Of a stretch of 64,000 nucleotides of DNA, positions 8,585 to 17,800 are shown one piece after another. The stretch comes from Streptomyces rishiriensis. Its GTDB lineage: Bacteria > Actinomycetota > Actinomycetes > Streptomycetales > Streptomycetaceae. Position numbers and translations under genes: made by a program. The notes below the pieces were generated by a model. The model made no database searches and was not told the origin of the DNA. It worked only from the letters and a program-made list of their open reading frames with translations. The stretch lies in NCBI RefSeq assembly GCF_030815485.1, contig NZ_JAUSWV010000002.1:5518001-5582000 (forward strand), given 5' to 3'. Position 1 is the stretch's first letter, and every line of letters begins with the position of its first letter.

Positions 8585-10345
8585 TTACTTCTTGGCGTAC
8601 AGCTTGCAGAGCGCGACGCAGGTGTTGGCGTTGTCCCACAGGACGTTGCCGACCTTGGAGCCGTACAGGTAGTTGCGGATCTTGTGGTAGTCCGGGACGA
8701 CCGCGGCCAGCTCCATGATCATCTTGTCGATGTTGCCCCAGGCCTTGTTGGCCTCCTCCACGTCCGCGATCTGGGAGGCCGCGTCGATCGCCTTGTTGAC
8801 GCTCGGGTCGTTCAGCTGGGCGTAGTTGCTGCGGCCGTCGCCGATGTTCTTGCCGCTCCAGCAGGGGTAGAACTGCGAGTAGCCGTTCGGCCAGTCCGGG
8901 CTCCAGCCGGCCGCGAACAGGTCGAAGTCGTTGTCGATCTTGCCGATCTGGGTGTAGAAGGTCGACTTGTCGACCTGCTTGTTGACGACCGTGAAGCCGG
9001 CCGCTTCCAGAGCGTTCTTGATGGCCACGGCGGTCTTCACCGCGGTGTCCGACTGCTGGTAGGCGATGACCAGCTTCTGGCCGACCTTGCCGGCCTCCTT
9101 CAGCAGGGCCTTGGCCTTGGCGGGGTCGCCGCCCGGCTTCTTGTCCACGCCGTACAGGTCGAACTTCGTGTAGCCGGGCGTCACCGGGGCGAAGATCGTG
9201 GTGGCGATCTCCTGGCTGTAGGCACCGCCACCGATGGTCTGCAGCTGCTGGTGCGGCCAGGCGTAGTTGATGGCCTGGCGGACCTTGAGGTCCTTGATCC
9301 GGGTCATGTTGATCGGCCAGTAGTAGGTGACCGTGTCGACCGCGTTGAGGACGCGCTTCTTCAGGTCGGCGTTGGTGAGGACCTGGGCGATGCGCTCGGG
9401 CGCGACCTCGTTGAAGATCGGCACCGCGTACTGGTCGGTGCCCTTGTCCGCGATCCAGCGGTCGGTCGACGCCACCAGCTCGTAGCCCATCTGGAAGATG
9501 TACTTGTCCGGGTAGGCGTTGCGGATCGCGTCCGTCTTCGGGTCCCAGTGCTCGTTGCGCACGAAGGTCATCGACTTGCCGATGTTCCGGTTGTCGACCT
9601 TGTACGGGCCGCAGGAGATCGGCTGCTTGTCGTACTTCTCCTTGGTGTCGTGCTTCTTCGGCACCAGGGAGTAAGCGCGCATCGCGAGCGTGAAGTTGAA
9701 GTCGGCGCGGGCTTCCTTGAGACGGAAGGTGATGGTCTTGCCGTCGACCTCGATCGAGTCGAGGCTCTTGCCCTCGTACGGGCCCTTGTACTTGTCGCCG
9801 CCCACCAGGAAGTCCTGGACGTAGCGCGGACCCTCGGTGACGAAGGTGGCGAAGAGGCGCTCGAAGGTGTGGCGGAGGTCGGCCGAGGAGACCTCGACGC
9901 CGTCCTCCCACTTCAGACCGTCCTTCAGCGTGAAGGTCCAGGTCTTGCCGCCGTCCTTCATGGTGCCGGCGTCGGTCGCGGCGTCGCCGACGAGGGTGGC
10001 GTTGCCCTTGGCGTCCAGCTTGTAGCCGGTCAGACCGCGCATGATCGGCACGGTGATGGCGGCCTCGGTCGAGACGTAGATCTGCGCCGGGTCCATGTGG
10101 TCCATGTCGAACTGCTGGAGCGAGTAGATCGTCCCGCCCGTGACCGCGCCGGGCACCTCGGCGGCCGGACCGGTGGAGTCGGCCTTGGTGCCGACCGGGA
10201 TCTCGACGGTCTTGGCCCCGGTGACCTTGGGGGCCTTGTCCTGCGAGGAGCCCCCCTCGTCGCCGCTGCTGCAGGCGCTCAGCACCGACGTCGACGCCGC
10301 GGCGACGCCGGTGGCGATGAGGAAGTTTCTGCGCGAGAAGGACAT
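8585..10345 (-). CDS. bldKB: Oligopeptide-binding lipoprotein (BldKB type)
   Basis: A 586-residue extracellular solute-binding protein of family 5. The N-terminus has a twin-arginine motif (SRRNF, residues 4-8), a hydrophobic stretch and a lipobox VLSAC with Cys25 as the predicted lipidation site, so it is probably Tat-exported and lipid-anchored. Family-5 features include GGTIYSLQQFDMDHMDPA and the DGLKWEDG segment. It lies between two permease genes, which is the bldK order. In S. coelicolor BldK imports a peptide signal required for aerial mycelium formation. That function is inferred here from operon architecture. Confidence 0.87.
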   Translation of the reverse strand: MSFSRRNFLIATGVAAASTSVLSACSSGDEGGSSQDKAPKVTGAKTVEIPVGTKADSTGPAAEVPGAVTGGTIYSLQQFDMDHMDPAQIYVSTEAAITVPIMRGLTGYKLDAKGNATLVGDAATDAGTMKDGGKTWTFTLKDGLKWEDGVEVSSADLRHTFERLFATFVTEGPRYVQDFLVGGDKYKGPYEGKSLDSIEVDGKTITFRLKEARADFNFTLAMRAYSLVPKKHDTKEKYDKQPISCGPYKVDNRNIGKSMTFVRNEHWDPKTDAIRNAYPDKYIFQMGYELVASTDRWIADKGTDQYAVPIFNEVAPERIAQVLTNADLKKRVLNAVDTVTYYWPINMTRIKDLKVRQAINYAWPHQQLQTIGGGAYSQEIATTIFAPVTPGYTKFDLYGVDKKPGGDPAKAKALLKEAGKVGQKLVIAYQQSDTAVKTAVAIKNALEAAGFTVVNKQVDKSTFYTQIGKIDNDFDLFAAGWSPDWPNGYSQFYPCWSGKNIGDGRSNYAQLNDPSVNKAIDAASQIADVEEANKAWGNIDKMIMELAAVVPDYHKIRNYLYGSKVGNVLWDNANTCVALCKLYAKK

Positions 10346-10422
10346 GCTGCCTGCCTTGAAGTGGGAGTGATGAGAGAGCCGGCCCCCCGGCGTCCTTGCC
10401 GTGGTCGTGAAGAGGGCTGGAG

Positions 10423-11451
10423 CTAGCGCTTGGACTTCGGGTCGAGTGCGTCACGCACCGAGTCGCCGAGCAGGTTGAACGCGAGGACGAAGATCACCAT
10501 GGACAGGCCCGGGAAGAGCATGAACGTGAGGTCCTCGGTGTAGAAACTTGCACCCCGCGCGATCATGACGCCCCAGTCCGGGGTCGGGTCGATCATGCCG
10601 ACTCCGAGGAAGGCCAGACCCGCCTCGGCGGTGACGTACGCCGGGAGCATCAGCGTCGTCTGGATGATGATCGGCGTCCACAGGTTGGGCAGCAGCTCCT
10701 TGAAGACGATACGCCCCGGTGATGCACCCGTGACCTTCGCGGCCTCGACGAACTCCCGTTCACGCAGGCCCAGTACCTGGCCGCGCAGCAGTCGGGCGAT
10801 GGACGCCCACCCGAAGGCGGAGAGGACGATGATCAGAGCCGTGGCCCGCAGCCAGGTCGGGATCTCCTCGTCGGGAGCGACGAAGAGGCCGAACACGACC
10901 GGCATGAAGGCGATGAAGAAGAGCGTGGACGGGAACGACAGCAGGATGTCGATGACCCGGCCCACGAGGTAGTCCGTCTTGCCGCCGAGGTAGCCGGCGG
11001 TGGTGCCGATGACCACTCCGAGGACCACGGTGAGCACGGTGGCGGCGAGCGCGATGCCCAGCGAGTTGCGGATCGCGTAGAGCAGGAAGGTGAAGACGTC
11101 GCGCCCCAACTGGGGTTCGATGCCGAACCAGAACTCGGAGCTCATGCCGCCGTTCGGGCCTGACGGGTAGGCGAAGGGGTTGAGCAGTTCGGGGCGCTGG
11201 CTGGCGTACGTGGTGTACGGGTCCTTGCCGTACAGCTTGGCTATCAACGGAGCGGCGACGGCGACCACGAAGAAGAAGCTCACGGTGCACGCTGATATGA
11301 CGCCCGTGCGGTCCCGCTTGAAGCGGTTCCACGCCAGCCGTCCGGGGGAGCGGCCCTCGCCGCCCTTGGAGGTGGAGGGCGTAGGCGACTTCTCGACGCT
11401 CTCGTCGGTCACCTCGAGCGGGGCAGCCGCTGATGGAGTTGGGGGGGTCAT
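10423..11451 (-). CDS. bldKA: Oligopeptide ABC importer permease (BldKA/OppC type)
   Basis: A 342-residue permease with a ~40-residue cytosolic Pro/Ser/Glu-rich N-terminus, then OppC-type helices starting at RTGVISACTVSFFFVVAVA. The EAA loop is EFVEAAKVTGASPGRIVFKE, and the C-terminus ends in the usual LLGDSVRDALDPK. It is the first gene of the operon, so the promoter must lie in the 553-bp region shared with the rightward opp operon. A permease preceding the binding protein is unusual for opp/dpp operons and is the main reason for the bldK assignment. Confidence 0.85.
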   Translation of the reverse strand: MTPPTPSAAAPLEVTDESVEKSPTPSTSKGGEGRSPGRLAWNRFKRDRTGVISACTVSFFFVVAVAAPLIAKLYGKDPYTTYASQRPELLNPFAYPSGPNGGMSSEFWFGIEPQLGRDVFTFLLYAIRNSLGIALAATVLTVVLGVVIGTTAGYLGGKTDYLVGRVIDILLSFPSTLFFIAFMPVVFGLFVAPDEEIPTWLRATALIIVLSAFGWASIARLLRGQVLGLREREFVEAAKVTGASPGRIVFKELLPNLWTPIIIQTTLMLPAYVTAEAGLAFLGVGMIDPTPDWGVMIARGASFYTEDLTFMLFPGLSMVIFVLAFNLLGDSVRDALDPKSKR

Positions 11452-12004
11452 GGTGCTCCTGGCCCACGGGAGGGTCTGATGACTCCGCAGGGCACTCCCT
11501 ACGGGCTACGCCGGACTTTTTCAACGCAATTCGTTCACGGTCAATAAATTCTGGTCTGCCTTGGTTTTCTCTTTACTTTCTTTACCCCGACTTGACCATA
11601 TCGTAGCTACGCGTGTAGCGCGCCGTAATCGTTCCGTGTCTGAATTCGGACCAACTACGCGAAACGGGCAAGGAGTTCGATATTCGGACCCCGGGGTGTC
11701 GGAATGCGTACATCTCGGGGTCACAATCCAACGGTTCCGCATCGGATCGCGGCGATCCGTTGCGCACTACATCGAAGATCCATTGTGACCTGCGAAGAAG
11801 ATCCTTTTCGACCCCCCGCCAGGATCCTGCTGCCGGCCGCCGGCGCACTTGTGCCGTCCCCCGAATAGCCCTCCGAAGGCCTCCCGTTGGGCGCGGCCCG
11901 TGTGCGTCATGCACCTTTTAAGTTGATATTTACCCGTAATGGATCAGTGCTTCGGTACTGACGGCAGAGCGCTCAGGTAAAGCGCGGTCAATGAGGAGGC
12001 ATCC
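11452..12004. promoter_or_regulatory. Shared divergent regulatory region of two opp operons
   Basis: 553 bp without a convincing gene separate the starts of the two importers, and parts are far less GC-rich than the surroundings. Elements seen: overlapping dyads at 11602-11619, where the perfect palindrome CGTAGCTACG runs into the near-palindrome GCTACGCGTGTAGC; a direct repeat ATTCGGACC at 11644-11652 and 11682-11690; and a perfect 8+1+8 dyad CGGATCGC-G-GCGATCCG at 11743-11759, flanked by CAACGG/CCGTTG arms (11729-11734, 11757-11762). These suggest several regulator sites. Which protein binds each is unknown. Confidence 0.6.
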
Positions 12005-13634
12005 ATGCGTGGAGCCACGCACGCCAAGTGGGCCGCATGCGCGGCGGCGGCAGCACTCGCGGCGACGGCGTGCGGGGGCGGGGGGAGCGACAGCGGCGGC
12101 GACGGCGGCGCCGTGCTCAGCTCGTCCTGGGGAGACCCGCAGAACCCGCTGGAGCCCGCCAACACCAACGAGGTGCAGGGCGGCAAGGTCCTCGACATGA
12201 TCTTCCGCAGCCTGAAGAAGTACAACCCCGAGACCGGCGCGGCCGAGGACATGCTGGCCGAGAAGATCGAGACCACCGACTCCCAGAACTTCACCATCAC
12301 CGTCAAGGACGGCTGGACGTTCAGCAATGGCGAAAAAGTGACGTCGAAATCCTTCGTCACCGCCTGGAACTACGCGGCGAGTCTGAAGAACAACCAGAAG
12401 AACGCCTACTTCTTCGAGTACATCGACGGCTACACGGCGGCCCACCCCGCCAGCGGCTCGCAGACGACCGACGTCCTCTCCGGGCTCAAGGTCGTGAACG
12501 ACCGGACCTTCACCGTCAAGCTCAAGCAGAAGTTCTCCACCTTCCCCGACACCCTGGGCTACCCCGCCTACGCCCCGCTGCCCCAGGCCTTCTTCACCGA
12601 CCACGCGAACTGGCTGAAGAAACCGATCGGAAACGGGCCGTACACGATCGACTCCTACACCAAGGGCTCCCAGATGGCCCTGAAGAAGTGGGACGGCTAC
12701 CCCGGCGACGACAAGGCGGAGAACGGCGGCGTGACCCTGAAGGTCTACACCGACAACAACACCGCCTACACCGACCTGCTGGCCGGCAACCTCGACCTCG
12801 TCGACGACGTGCCCGCGGCCCAGCTCAAGAACGTCAAGAACGACCTCGGCGACCGCTATCTGAACACCCCCGCCGGCATCATCCAGACCCTGGCCTTCCC
12901 CTTCTACGACAAGAAGTGGAACACCTCCGGCTCGGACAAGGTCCGTACCGGCCTCTCCCGCGCGATCGACCGCAAGCAGATCACCGAGACGATCTTCCAG
13001 AACACCCGCACCCCCGCCACCGACTGGACCTCCCCGGTGCTCGGCGAGGAGGGCGGCTTCAAGGAAGGGCTGTGCGGGGACGCCTGCGACTACGACCCCG
13101 CCGCGGCGAAGAAGCTCATCCAGGAGGGTGGCGGCCTGCCCGGCGGCCAGGTGAAGATCACATACAACGCGGACACCGGATCTCACAAACAGTGGGTCGA
13201 CGCGGTCTGCAACTCGATCAACAACGCCCTCGACAACGACAAGGCCTGCGTCGGCAACCCGGTCGGTACCTTCGCGGACTTCCGCACCCAGATCGGCGAC
13301 CGCAAGATGACCGGCCCCTTCCGGGCGGGGGTGGCAGATGGACTACCCCCTCATCCAGAACTTCCTCCAGCCGCTCTACTACACGAACGCCTCCTCCAAC
13401 GACGGCAAGTGGTCCGACAAGGAATTCGACTCGCTCGTCGACAAGGCCAACGCCGAGACCGACACGGCCAAGGCCGTGCAGACCTTCCAGCAGGCCGAGG
13501 AGGTCGTCCGCGACAACATGGCCGCCATCCCGCTCTGGTACCAGAACGGCAGCGCCGGCTACTCGGAGCGGCTCTCGAACGTCAAGCTCAACCCGTTCTC
13601 CGTCCCGGTCTACAACGAGATCAAGGTCGGCTGA
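12005..13634 (+). pseudogene. Oligopeptide-binding lipoprotein, frameshifted near 13327
   Basis: A family-5 solute-binding protein read from ATG 12005, with GAGGAGG just upstream. It has a signal peptide and lipobox (lipidated Cys23 in ATACGG). The sequence is normal through DFRTQIGDRKMTGPFRAG. It then leaves frame in a run of five G at 13327-13331; the rest of the protein continues one frame over, from MDYPLIQNF at 13338 to the stop at 13634. With four G the junction would read ...FRAGWQMDYPL..., which fits the family, giving about 542 residues. So this is either a real +1 frameshift (a broken binding protein in an otherwise intact operon) or a homopolymer sequencing error. The four downstream transporter genes are intact. 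Confidence 0.85.
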
Positions 13635-13640
13635 CCCGCC

Positions 13641-14564
13641 ATGGGCCGGTATGTGATCCGGCGCCTGCTCCAGATGATCCCGGTGTTCATCGGTGCCACG
13701 CTGCTGATCTTCCTGATGGTGAACGTGATGGGCGACCCCGTCGCGGGCCTGTGCGGCGACCGGGAGTGCGACCCCGCCACCGCCACCCAGCTGAAGAAGG
13801 AGTTCGGCCTCGACAAGCCGGTCTGGCAGCAGTACCTGACCTACATGGGGAACGTCTTCACCGGAGACTTCGGTACGGCGTTCAACGGCCAGCCGGTCAC
13901 CGAGCTGATGGCGACGGCCTTCCCGGTCACCATCCGGCTGACGATCGTCGCGATCCTCTTCGAGATCGTCATCGGCATCACCCTCGGCGTCGTGACGGGT
14001 CTGCGCCGCGGCCGGCCGGTCGACACCGGGGTCCTGCTGCTCACCCTCGTCGTCATCTCCGTCCCCACCTTCGTCACCGGCCTGCTGCTCCAGCTGCTGC
14101 TCGGCGTCGAATGGGGCTGGATCAAACCGTCGGTCTCCTCGGAAGCCACCTTCGGCGAGCTGATCGTGCCGGGCCTGGTGCTCGCCTCCGTCTCCCTGGC
14201 GTACGTCACCCGGCTGACCCGCACCTCCATCGCGGAGAACAGACGGTCCGACTACGTCCGGACGGCCGTCGCCAAGGGGCTGCCCCGCCGCCGGGTCGTC
14301 ACCCGGCATCTGCTGCGCAACTCCCTCATCCCCGTGGTCACCTTCATCGGCACCGACATCGGCGCCCTGATGGGCGGTGCGATCGTCACCGAGCGCATCT
14401 TCAACATCCACGGTGTCGGCTTCCAGCTCTACCAGGGGATCCTCCGCCAGAACACCCAGACCGTCGTCGGCTTCGTGACCGTCCTCGTCCTGGTCTTCCT
14501 GGTGGCCAACCTGCTCGTCGACCTCCTGTACGCCGTACTCGACCCGAGGATCCGCTATGCCTGA
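13641..14564 (+). CDS. Peptide ABC importer permease (OppB type)
   Basis: A 307-residue membrane permease beginning MGRYVIRRLLQMIPVFIGA, the standard OppB/DppB first helix. The EAA loop is DYVRTAVAKGLPRRRVVTRH. Helices follow the usual six-span pattern. It starts 6 bp after the stop of the binding-protein frame, and its last 8 bp overlap the next permease gene, indicating translational coupling. It belongs to a second complete opp/dpp-type importer, transcribed away from the bldK-type operon. Confidence 0.9.
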   Translation: MGRYVIRRLLQMIPVFIGATLLIFLMVNVMGDPVAGLCGDRECDPATATQLKKEFGLDKPVWQQYLTYMGNVFTGDFGTAFNGQPVTELMATAFPVTIRLTIVAILFEIVIGITLGVVTGLRRGRPVDTGVLLLTLVVISVPTFVTGLLLQLLLGVEWGWIKPSVSSEATFGELIVPGLVLASVSLAYVTRLTRTSIAENRRSDYVRTAVAKGLPRRRVVTRHLLRNSLIPVVTFIGTDIGALMGGAIVTERIFNIHGVGFQLYQGILRQNTQTVVGFVTVLVLVFLVANLLVDLLYAVLDPRIRYA

Positions 14565-15570
14565 GCCGACGCCGCCGGAGCACCACCTGCCGGGCGCCGG
14601 CCGTACCCCGGAGGACGGAGCCATCGCCGACACCGGCATGGGCGGCGCGATGGACCTGGCCACGGCGGAGGGCGAGACCCTCGAGAAGACCCCCGGCGGA
14701 CCGCAGGGCACCGGGCCGTCCGAGAAGGCCCGTTCCCTCTGGTCCGACGCCTGGCGGGACCTGCGCCGCAACCCGGTCTTCATGGTCTCCGGCCTGGTCA
14801 TCCTCTTCCTGGTCTTCGTGTCCCTGTGGCCCGGTTCCATCACCTGGCTGAGCCCCCTCAAGTGCGACCTCGCCAAGGCCCAGGAGGGCTCCCAGCCCGG
14901 CCACCCGTTCGGCTTCGACGGCCAGGGCTGCGACGTCTACACGCGCGTCGTCTACGGCGCCCGTACGTCCGTCACGGTCGGCGTCCTGGCCACCCTCGGC
15001 GTCGCCCTGTTCGGCAGCGTGCTGGGCGGACTCGCGGGGTTCTTCGGCGGGGTGGGCGACTCGGTCCTGTCCCGGATCACCGACGTCTTCTTCGCCATCC
15101 CGGTCGTCCTCGGCGGCCTGGTCCTCCTGTCCGTCGTGACCAGCAATACGGTCTGGCCGGTCATCGGGTTCATGGTGCTGCTCGGCTGGCCCCAGATCTC
15201 CCGGATCGCCCGCGGCTCGGTGATCACCGTCAAGCAGAACGACTACGTCCAAGCGGCCCGGGCCCTGGGCGCCCCCCACTCCCGGCTGCTGCTGCGGCAC
15301 ATCGCGCCGAACGCGGTCGCTCCGGTGATCGTCGTGGCGACCATCGCGCTCGGCACGTTCATCGCCCTGGAGGCGACCCTGTCCTACCTCGGCGTCGGGC
15401 TGAAGCCGCCGACCGTCTCCTGGGGCATCGACATCTCCGCCGCCTCGCCCTACATCCGCAACGCCCCGCACGCCCTGCTGTGGCCCTCGGGCGCCCTGGC
15501 CCTCACGGTCCTGGCGTTCATCATGCTCGGCGACGCGGTGCGCGACGCCCTCGACCCGAAGCTGAGGTGA
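14557..15570 (+). CDS. Peptide ABC importer permease (OppC type)
   Basis: A 337-residue permease with a long (~65-residue) charged cytosolic N-terminus, then the DppC/OppC core beginning near WRDLRRNPVFMVSGLVILF. The EAA loop is DYVQAARALGAPHSRLLLRH, and the end is the conserved LGDAVRDALDPKLR. The start ATG overlaps the preceding permease by 8 bp. It works with the OppB-type partner as the membrane channel. Confidence 0.9.
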   Translation: MPEPTPPEHHLPGAGRTPEDGAIADTGMGGAMDLATAEGETLEKTPGGPQGTGPSEKARSLWSDAWRDLRRNPVFMVSGLVILFLVFVSLWPGSITWLSPLKCDLAKAQEGSQPGHPFGFDGQGCDVYTRVVYGARTSVTVGVLATLGVALFGSVLGGLAGFFGGVGDSVLSRITDVFFAIPVVLGGLVLLSVVTSNTVWPVIGFMVLLGWPQISRIARGSVITVKQNDYVQAARALGAPHSRLLLRHIAPNAVAPVIVVATIALGTFIALEATLSYLGVGLKPPTVSWGIDISAASPYIRNAPHALLWPSGALALTVLAFIMLGDAVRDALDPKLR

Positions 15571-15577
15571 CGGCCGG

Positions 15578-16561
15578 ATGCTGCTCGAAGTACGCGACCT
15601 GCACGTGGAGTTCCGCACCCGGGACGGGATCGCCAGGGCCGTCAACGGCGTCAGCTACGGCGTGGACGCGGGCGAGACCCTCGCCGTGCTCGGCGAGTCC
15701 GGCTCCGGCAAGTCCGTCACCGCCCAGGCGATCATGGGGATCCTCGACATGCCGCCCGGCCGGATCACCGGCGGCGAGATCCTCTTCCGCGGCAAGGACC
15801 TGCTGCGACTCAAGGAGGAGGAGCGCCGCAAGGTCCGCGGCGCCGAGATGGCGATGATCTTCCAGGACGCCCTGTCGTCCCTGAACCCCGTGCTGTCGGT
15901 GGGCGACCAGCTCGGCGAGATGTTCGTCGTGCACCGGGGGATGTCGAGGAAGGACGCGCGGGCCAAGGCCGTGGAGCTGATGGACCGGGTCCGCATCCCG
16001 GGCGCCCGTGAACGGGTCAGGGACTACCCGCACCAGTTCTCCGGCGGTATGCGCCAGCGCATCATGATCGCGATGGCGATGGCCCTGGAACCGGCGCTCA
16101 TCATCGCCGACGAGCCCACCACCGCCCTCGACGTCACCGTCCAGGCCCAGGTCATGGACCTGCTCGCGGAGCTCCAGCGCGAGTACCGCATGGGCCTGAT
16201 CCTCATCACCCACGACCTGGGCGTGGTCGCGGACGTGGCCGACCGGATCGCGGTGATGTACGCGGGCCGGATCGTCGAGTCCGCCCCGGTCCACGACATC
16301 TACAAGGCCCCGGCCCACCCCTACACCCGCGGCCTGCTCGACTCCATCCCGCGGCTGGACCAGAAGGGCCAGGAGCTCTACGCCATCAAGGGCCTGCCGC
16401 CCAACCTCCTGCACATCCCGCCCGGCTGCCCCTTCAACCCGCGCTGCCCGATGGCACAGGACGTGTGCCGTACGGACGTACCCCCGCTGTACGAGGTCGA
16501 CGAGTCCCCGGCCGACCGCACGAGCGCGTGCCACTTCTGGAGGGAGTGCCTGCATGGCTAG
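15578..16561 (+). CDS. Peptide ABC importer ATPase (OppD type)
   Basis: A 327-residue ATPase. Walker A is GESGSGKSVT, the signature is FSGGMRQRIMIAMAM, Walker B is LIIADEPTTALD, and the C-terminal peptide-transporter extension ends in IPPGCPFNPRC. It starts 7 bp after the permease stop and its 3' end overlaps the next ATPase gene by 8 bp. With that partner it powers uptake through the two upstream permeases. Confidence 0.92.
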   Translation: MLLEVRDLHVEFRTRDGIARAVNGVSYGVDAGETLAVLGESGSGKSVTAQAIMGILDMPPGRITGGEILFRGKDLLRLKEEERRKVRGAEMAMIFQDALSSLNPVLSVGDQLGEMFVVHRGMSRKDARAKAVELMDRVRIPGARERVRDYPHQFSGGMRQRIMIAMAMALEPALIIADEPTTALDVTVQAQVMDLLAELQREYRMGLILITHDLGVVADVADRIAVMYAGRIVESAPVHDIYKAPAHPYTRGLLDSIPRLDQKGQELYAIKGLPPNLLHIPPGCPFNPRCPMAQDVCRTDVPPLYEVDESPADRTSACHFWRECLHG

Positions 16562-17642
16562 TTCCGCATCGGCCGAGCCGATCCTCGAGGTGAGTGGGCT
16601 GGTCAAGCACTATCCGCTCACCCAGGGCATCCTGTTCAGGAAGCAGGTCGGCGCGGTCAAGGCCGTCGACGGCGTCGACTTCACCCTCCACCGCGGCGAG
16701 ACCCTGGGCATCGTCGGCGAGTCCGGCTGCGGCAAGTCCACGGTCGCCAAGATGCTGGTCAACCTGGAGAAGCCGACGGCCGGGGAGATCCGCTACAAGG
16801 GCGAGGACGTCACCGGGCTGTCGGGCAAGGCGCTGCGGGCGGTCCGGCGCAACATCCAGATGGTCTTCCAGGATCCGTACACCTCGCTCAACCCGCGCAT
16901 GACCGTCGGCGACATCATCGGGGAGCCGTACGAGATCCACCCCGAGGTGGCGCCCAAAGGCGACCGGCGGAAGAAGGTCCAGGACCTGCTGGACGTCGTC
17001 GGGCTCAACCCCGAGTACATCAACCGCTACCCGCACCAGTTCTCCGGCGGTCAGCGGCAGCGCATCGGCATCGCGCGCGGGCTGGCCCTGCGCCCGGAGG
17101 TGATCGTCGCCGACGAGCCGGTGTCCGCGCTGGACGTGTCGGTCCAGGCGCAGGTGATCAACCTGCTGGACCGGCTCCAGAGCGAGTTCGAGCTCTCCTA
17201 CCTGTTCATCGCCCACGACCTCTCGATCGTCCGCCACATCTCGGACCGGGTGGGGGTGATGTACCTGGGCCGGATCGTGGAGATCGGCAGGGACGCCGAG
17301 ATCTACGACCACCCGACGCATCCCTACACCCAGGCCCTGCTGTCCGCGGTCCCGGTGCCGGACCCGGAGGCGCGCGAGCGCCGGGAGCGGATCATCCTGG
17401 CGGGCGACGTGCCGTCCCCGACGAACATCCCCTCCGGCTGCCGTTTCCGTACCCGTTGCTGGAAGGCCGAGGAGCGGTGCGCGCTGGAGGTGCCGGCGCT
17501 GGCGGTCCCGGCGGAGTTCCGGCTCTCGATCGGCCCGGCGGCCCACCCGTCGGCGTGTCACTTCGCCGAGGAGAAGCAGGTGGTCCCACCGGAGGAACCA
17601 CCGGGGCAAACGCGGGCCGATCACGGCGACGGGGCGCCATAG
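16554..17642 (+). CDS. Peptide ABC importer ATPase (OppF type)
   Basis: A 362-residue ATPase with Walker A GESGCGKST, signature FSGGQRQRIGIARGL, Walker B VIVADEPVSALD, and the C-terminal IPSGCRFRTRC extension. It closes the rightward importer operon and is followed by a strong intrinsic terminator ~110 bp downstream. The last ~30 residues (EEKQVVPPEEPPGQ...) form a polar tail beyond the usual family end. Confidence 0.92.
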   Translation: MASSASAEPILEVSGLVKHYPLTQGILFRKQVGAVKAVDGVDFTLHRGETLGIVGESGCGKSTVAKMLVNLEKPTAGEIRYKGEDVTGLSGKALRAVRRNIQMVFQDPYTSLNPRMTVGDIIGEPYEIHPEVAPKGDRRKKVQDLLDVVGLNPEYINRYPHQFSGGQRQRIGIARGLALRPEVIVADEPVSALDVSVQAQVINLLDRLQSEFELSYLFIAHDLSIVRHISDRVGVMYLGRIVEIGRDAEIYDHPTHPYTQALLSAVPVPDPEARERRERIILAGDVPSPTNIPSGCRFRTRCWKAEERCALEVPALAVPAEFRLSIGPAAHPSACHFAEEKQVVPPEEPPGQTRADHGDGAP

Positions 17643-17750
17643 GCACCCAAACACACATCAACCGCGTTAACATACAGGCAACTTGACCGACCCGATTCCG
17701 ATATACGGACGGGCCACTCTGTACAGCGTACGGCCGTGCGGGTGCCGTAA

Positions 17751-17786
17751 ACGGGCCGGGAGCGCCATGTCTCCCGGCCCGTTTTT
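17751..17786 (+). terminator. Intrinsic terminator after the rightward opp operon
   Basis: A perfect 12-bp GC-rich stem pairs 17751-17762 (ACGGGCCGGGAG) with 17771-17782 across an 8-nt loop, followed by a five-T run at 17782-17786. It stands between the opp operon and the convergent peptidase gene and terminates the rightward transcript. The peptidase gene ends 15 bp further on. Confidence 0.9.
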
Positions 17787-17800
17787 CTGCGCCTACGGCA

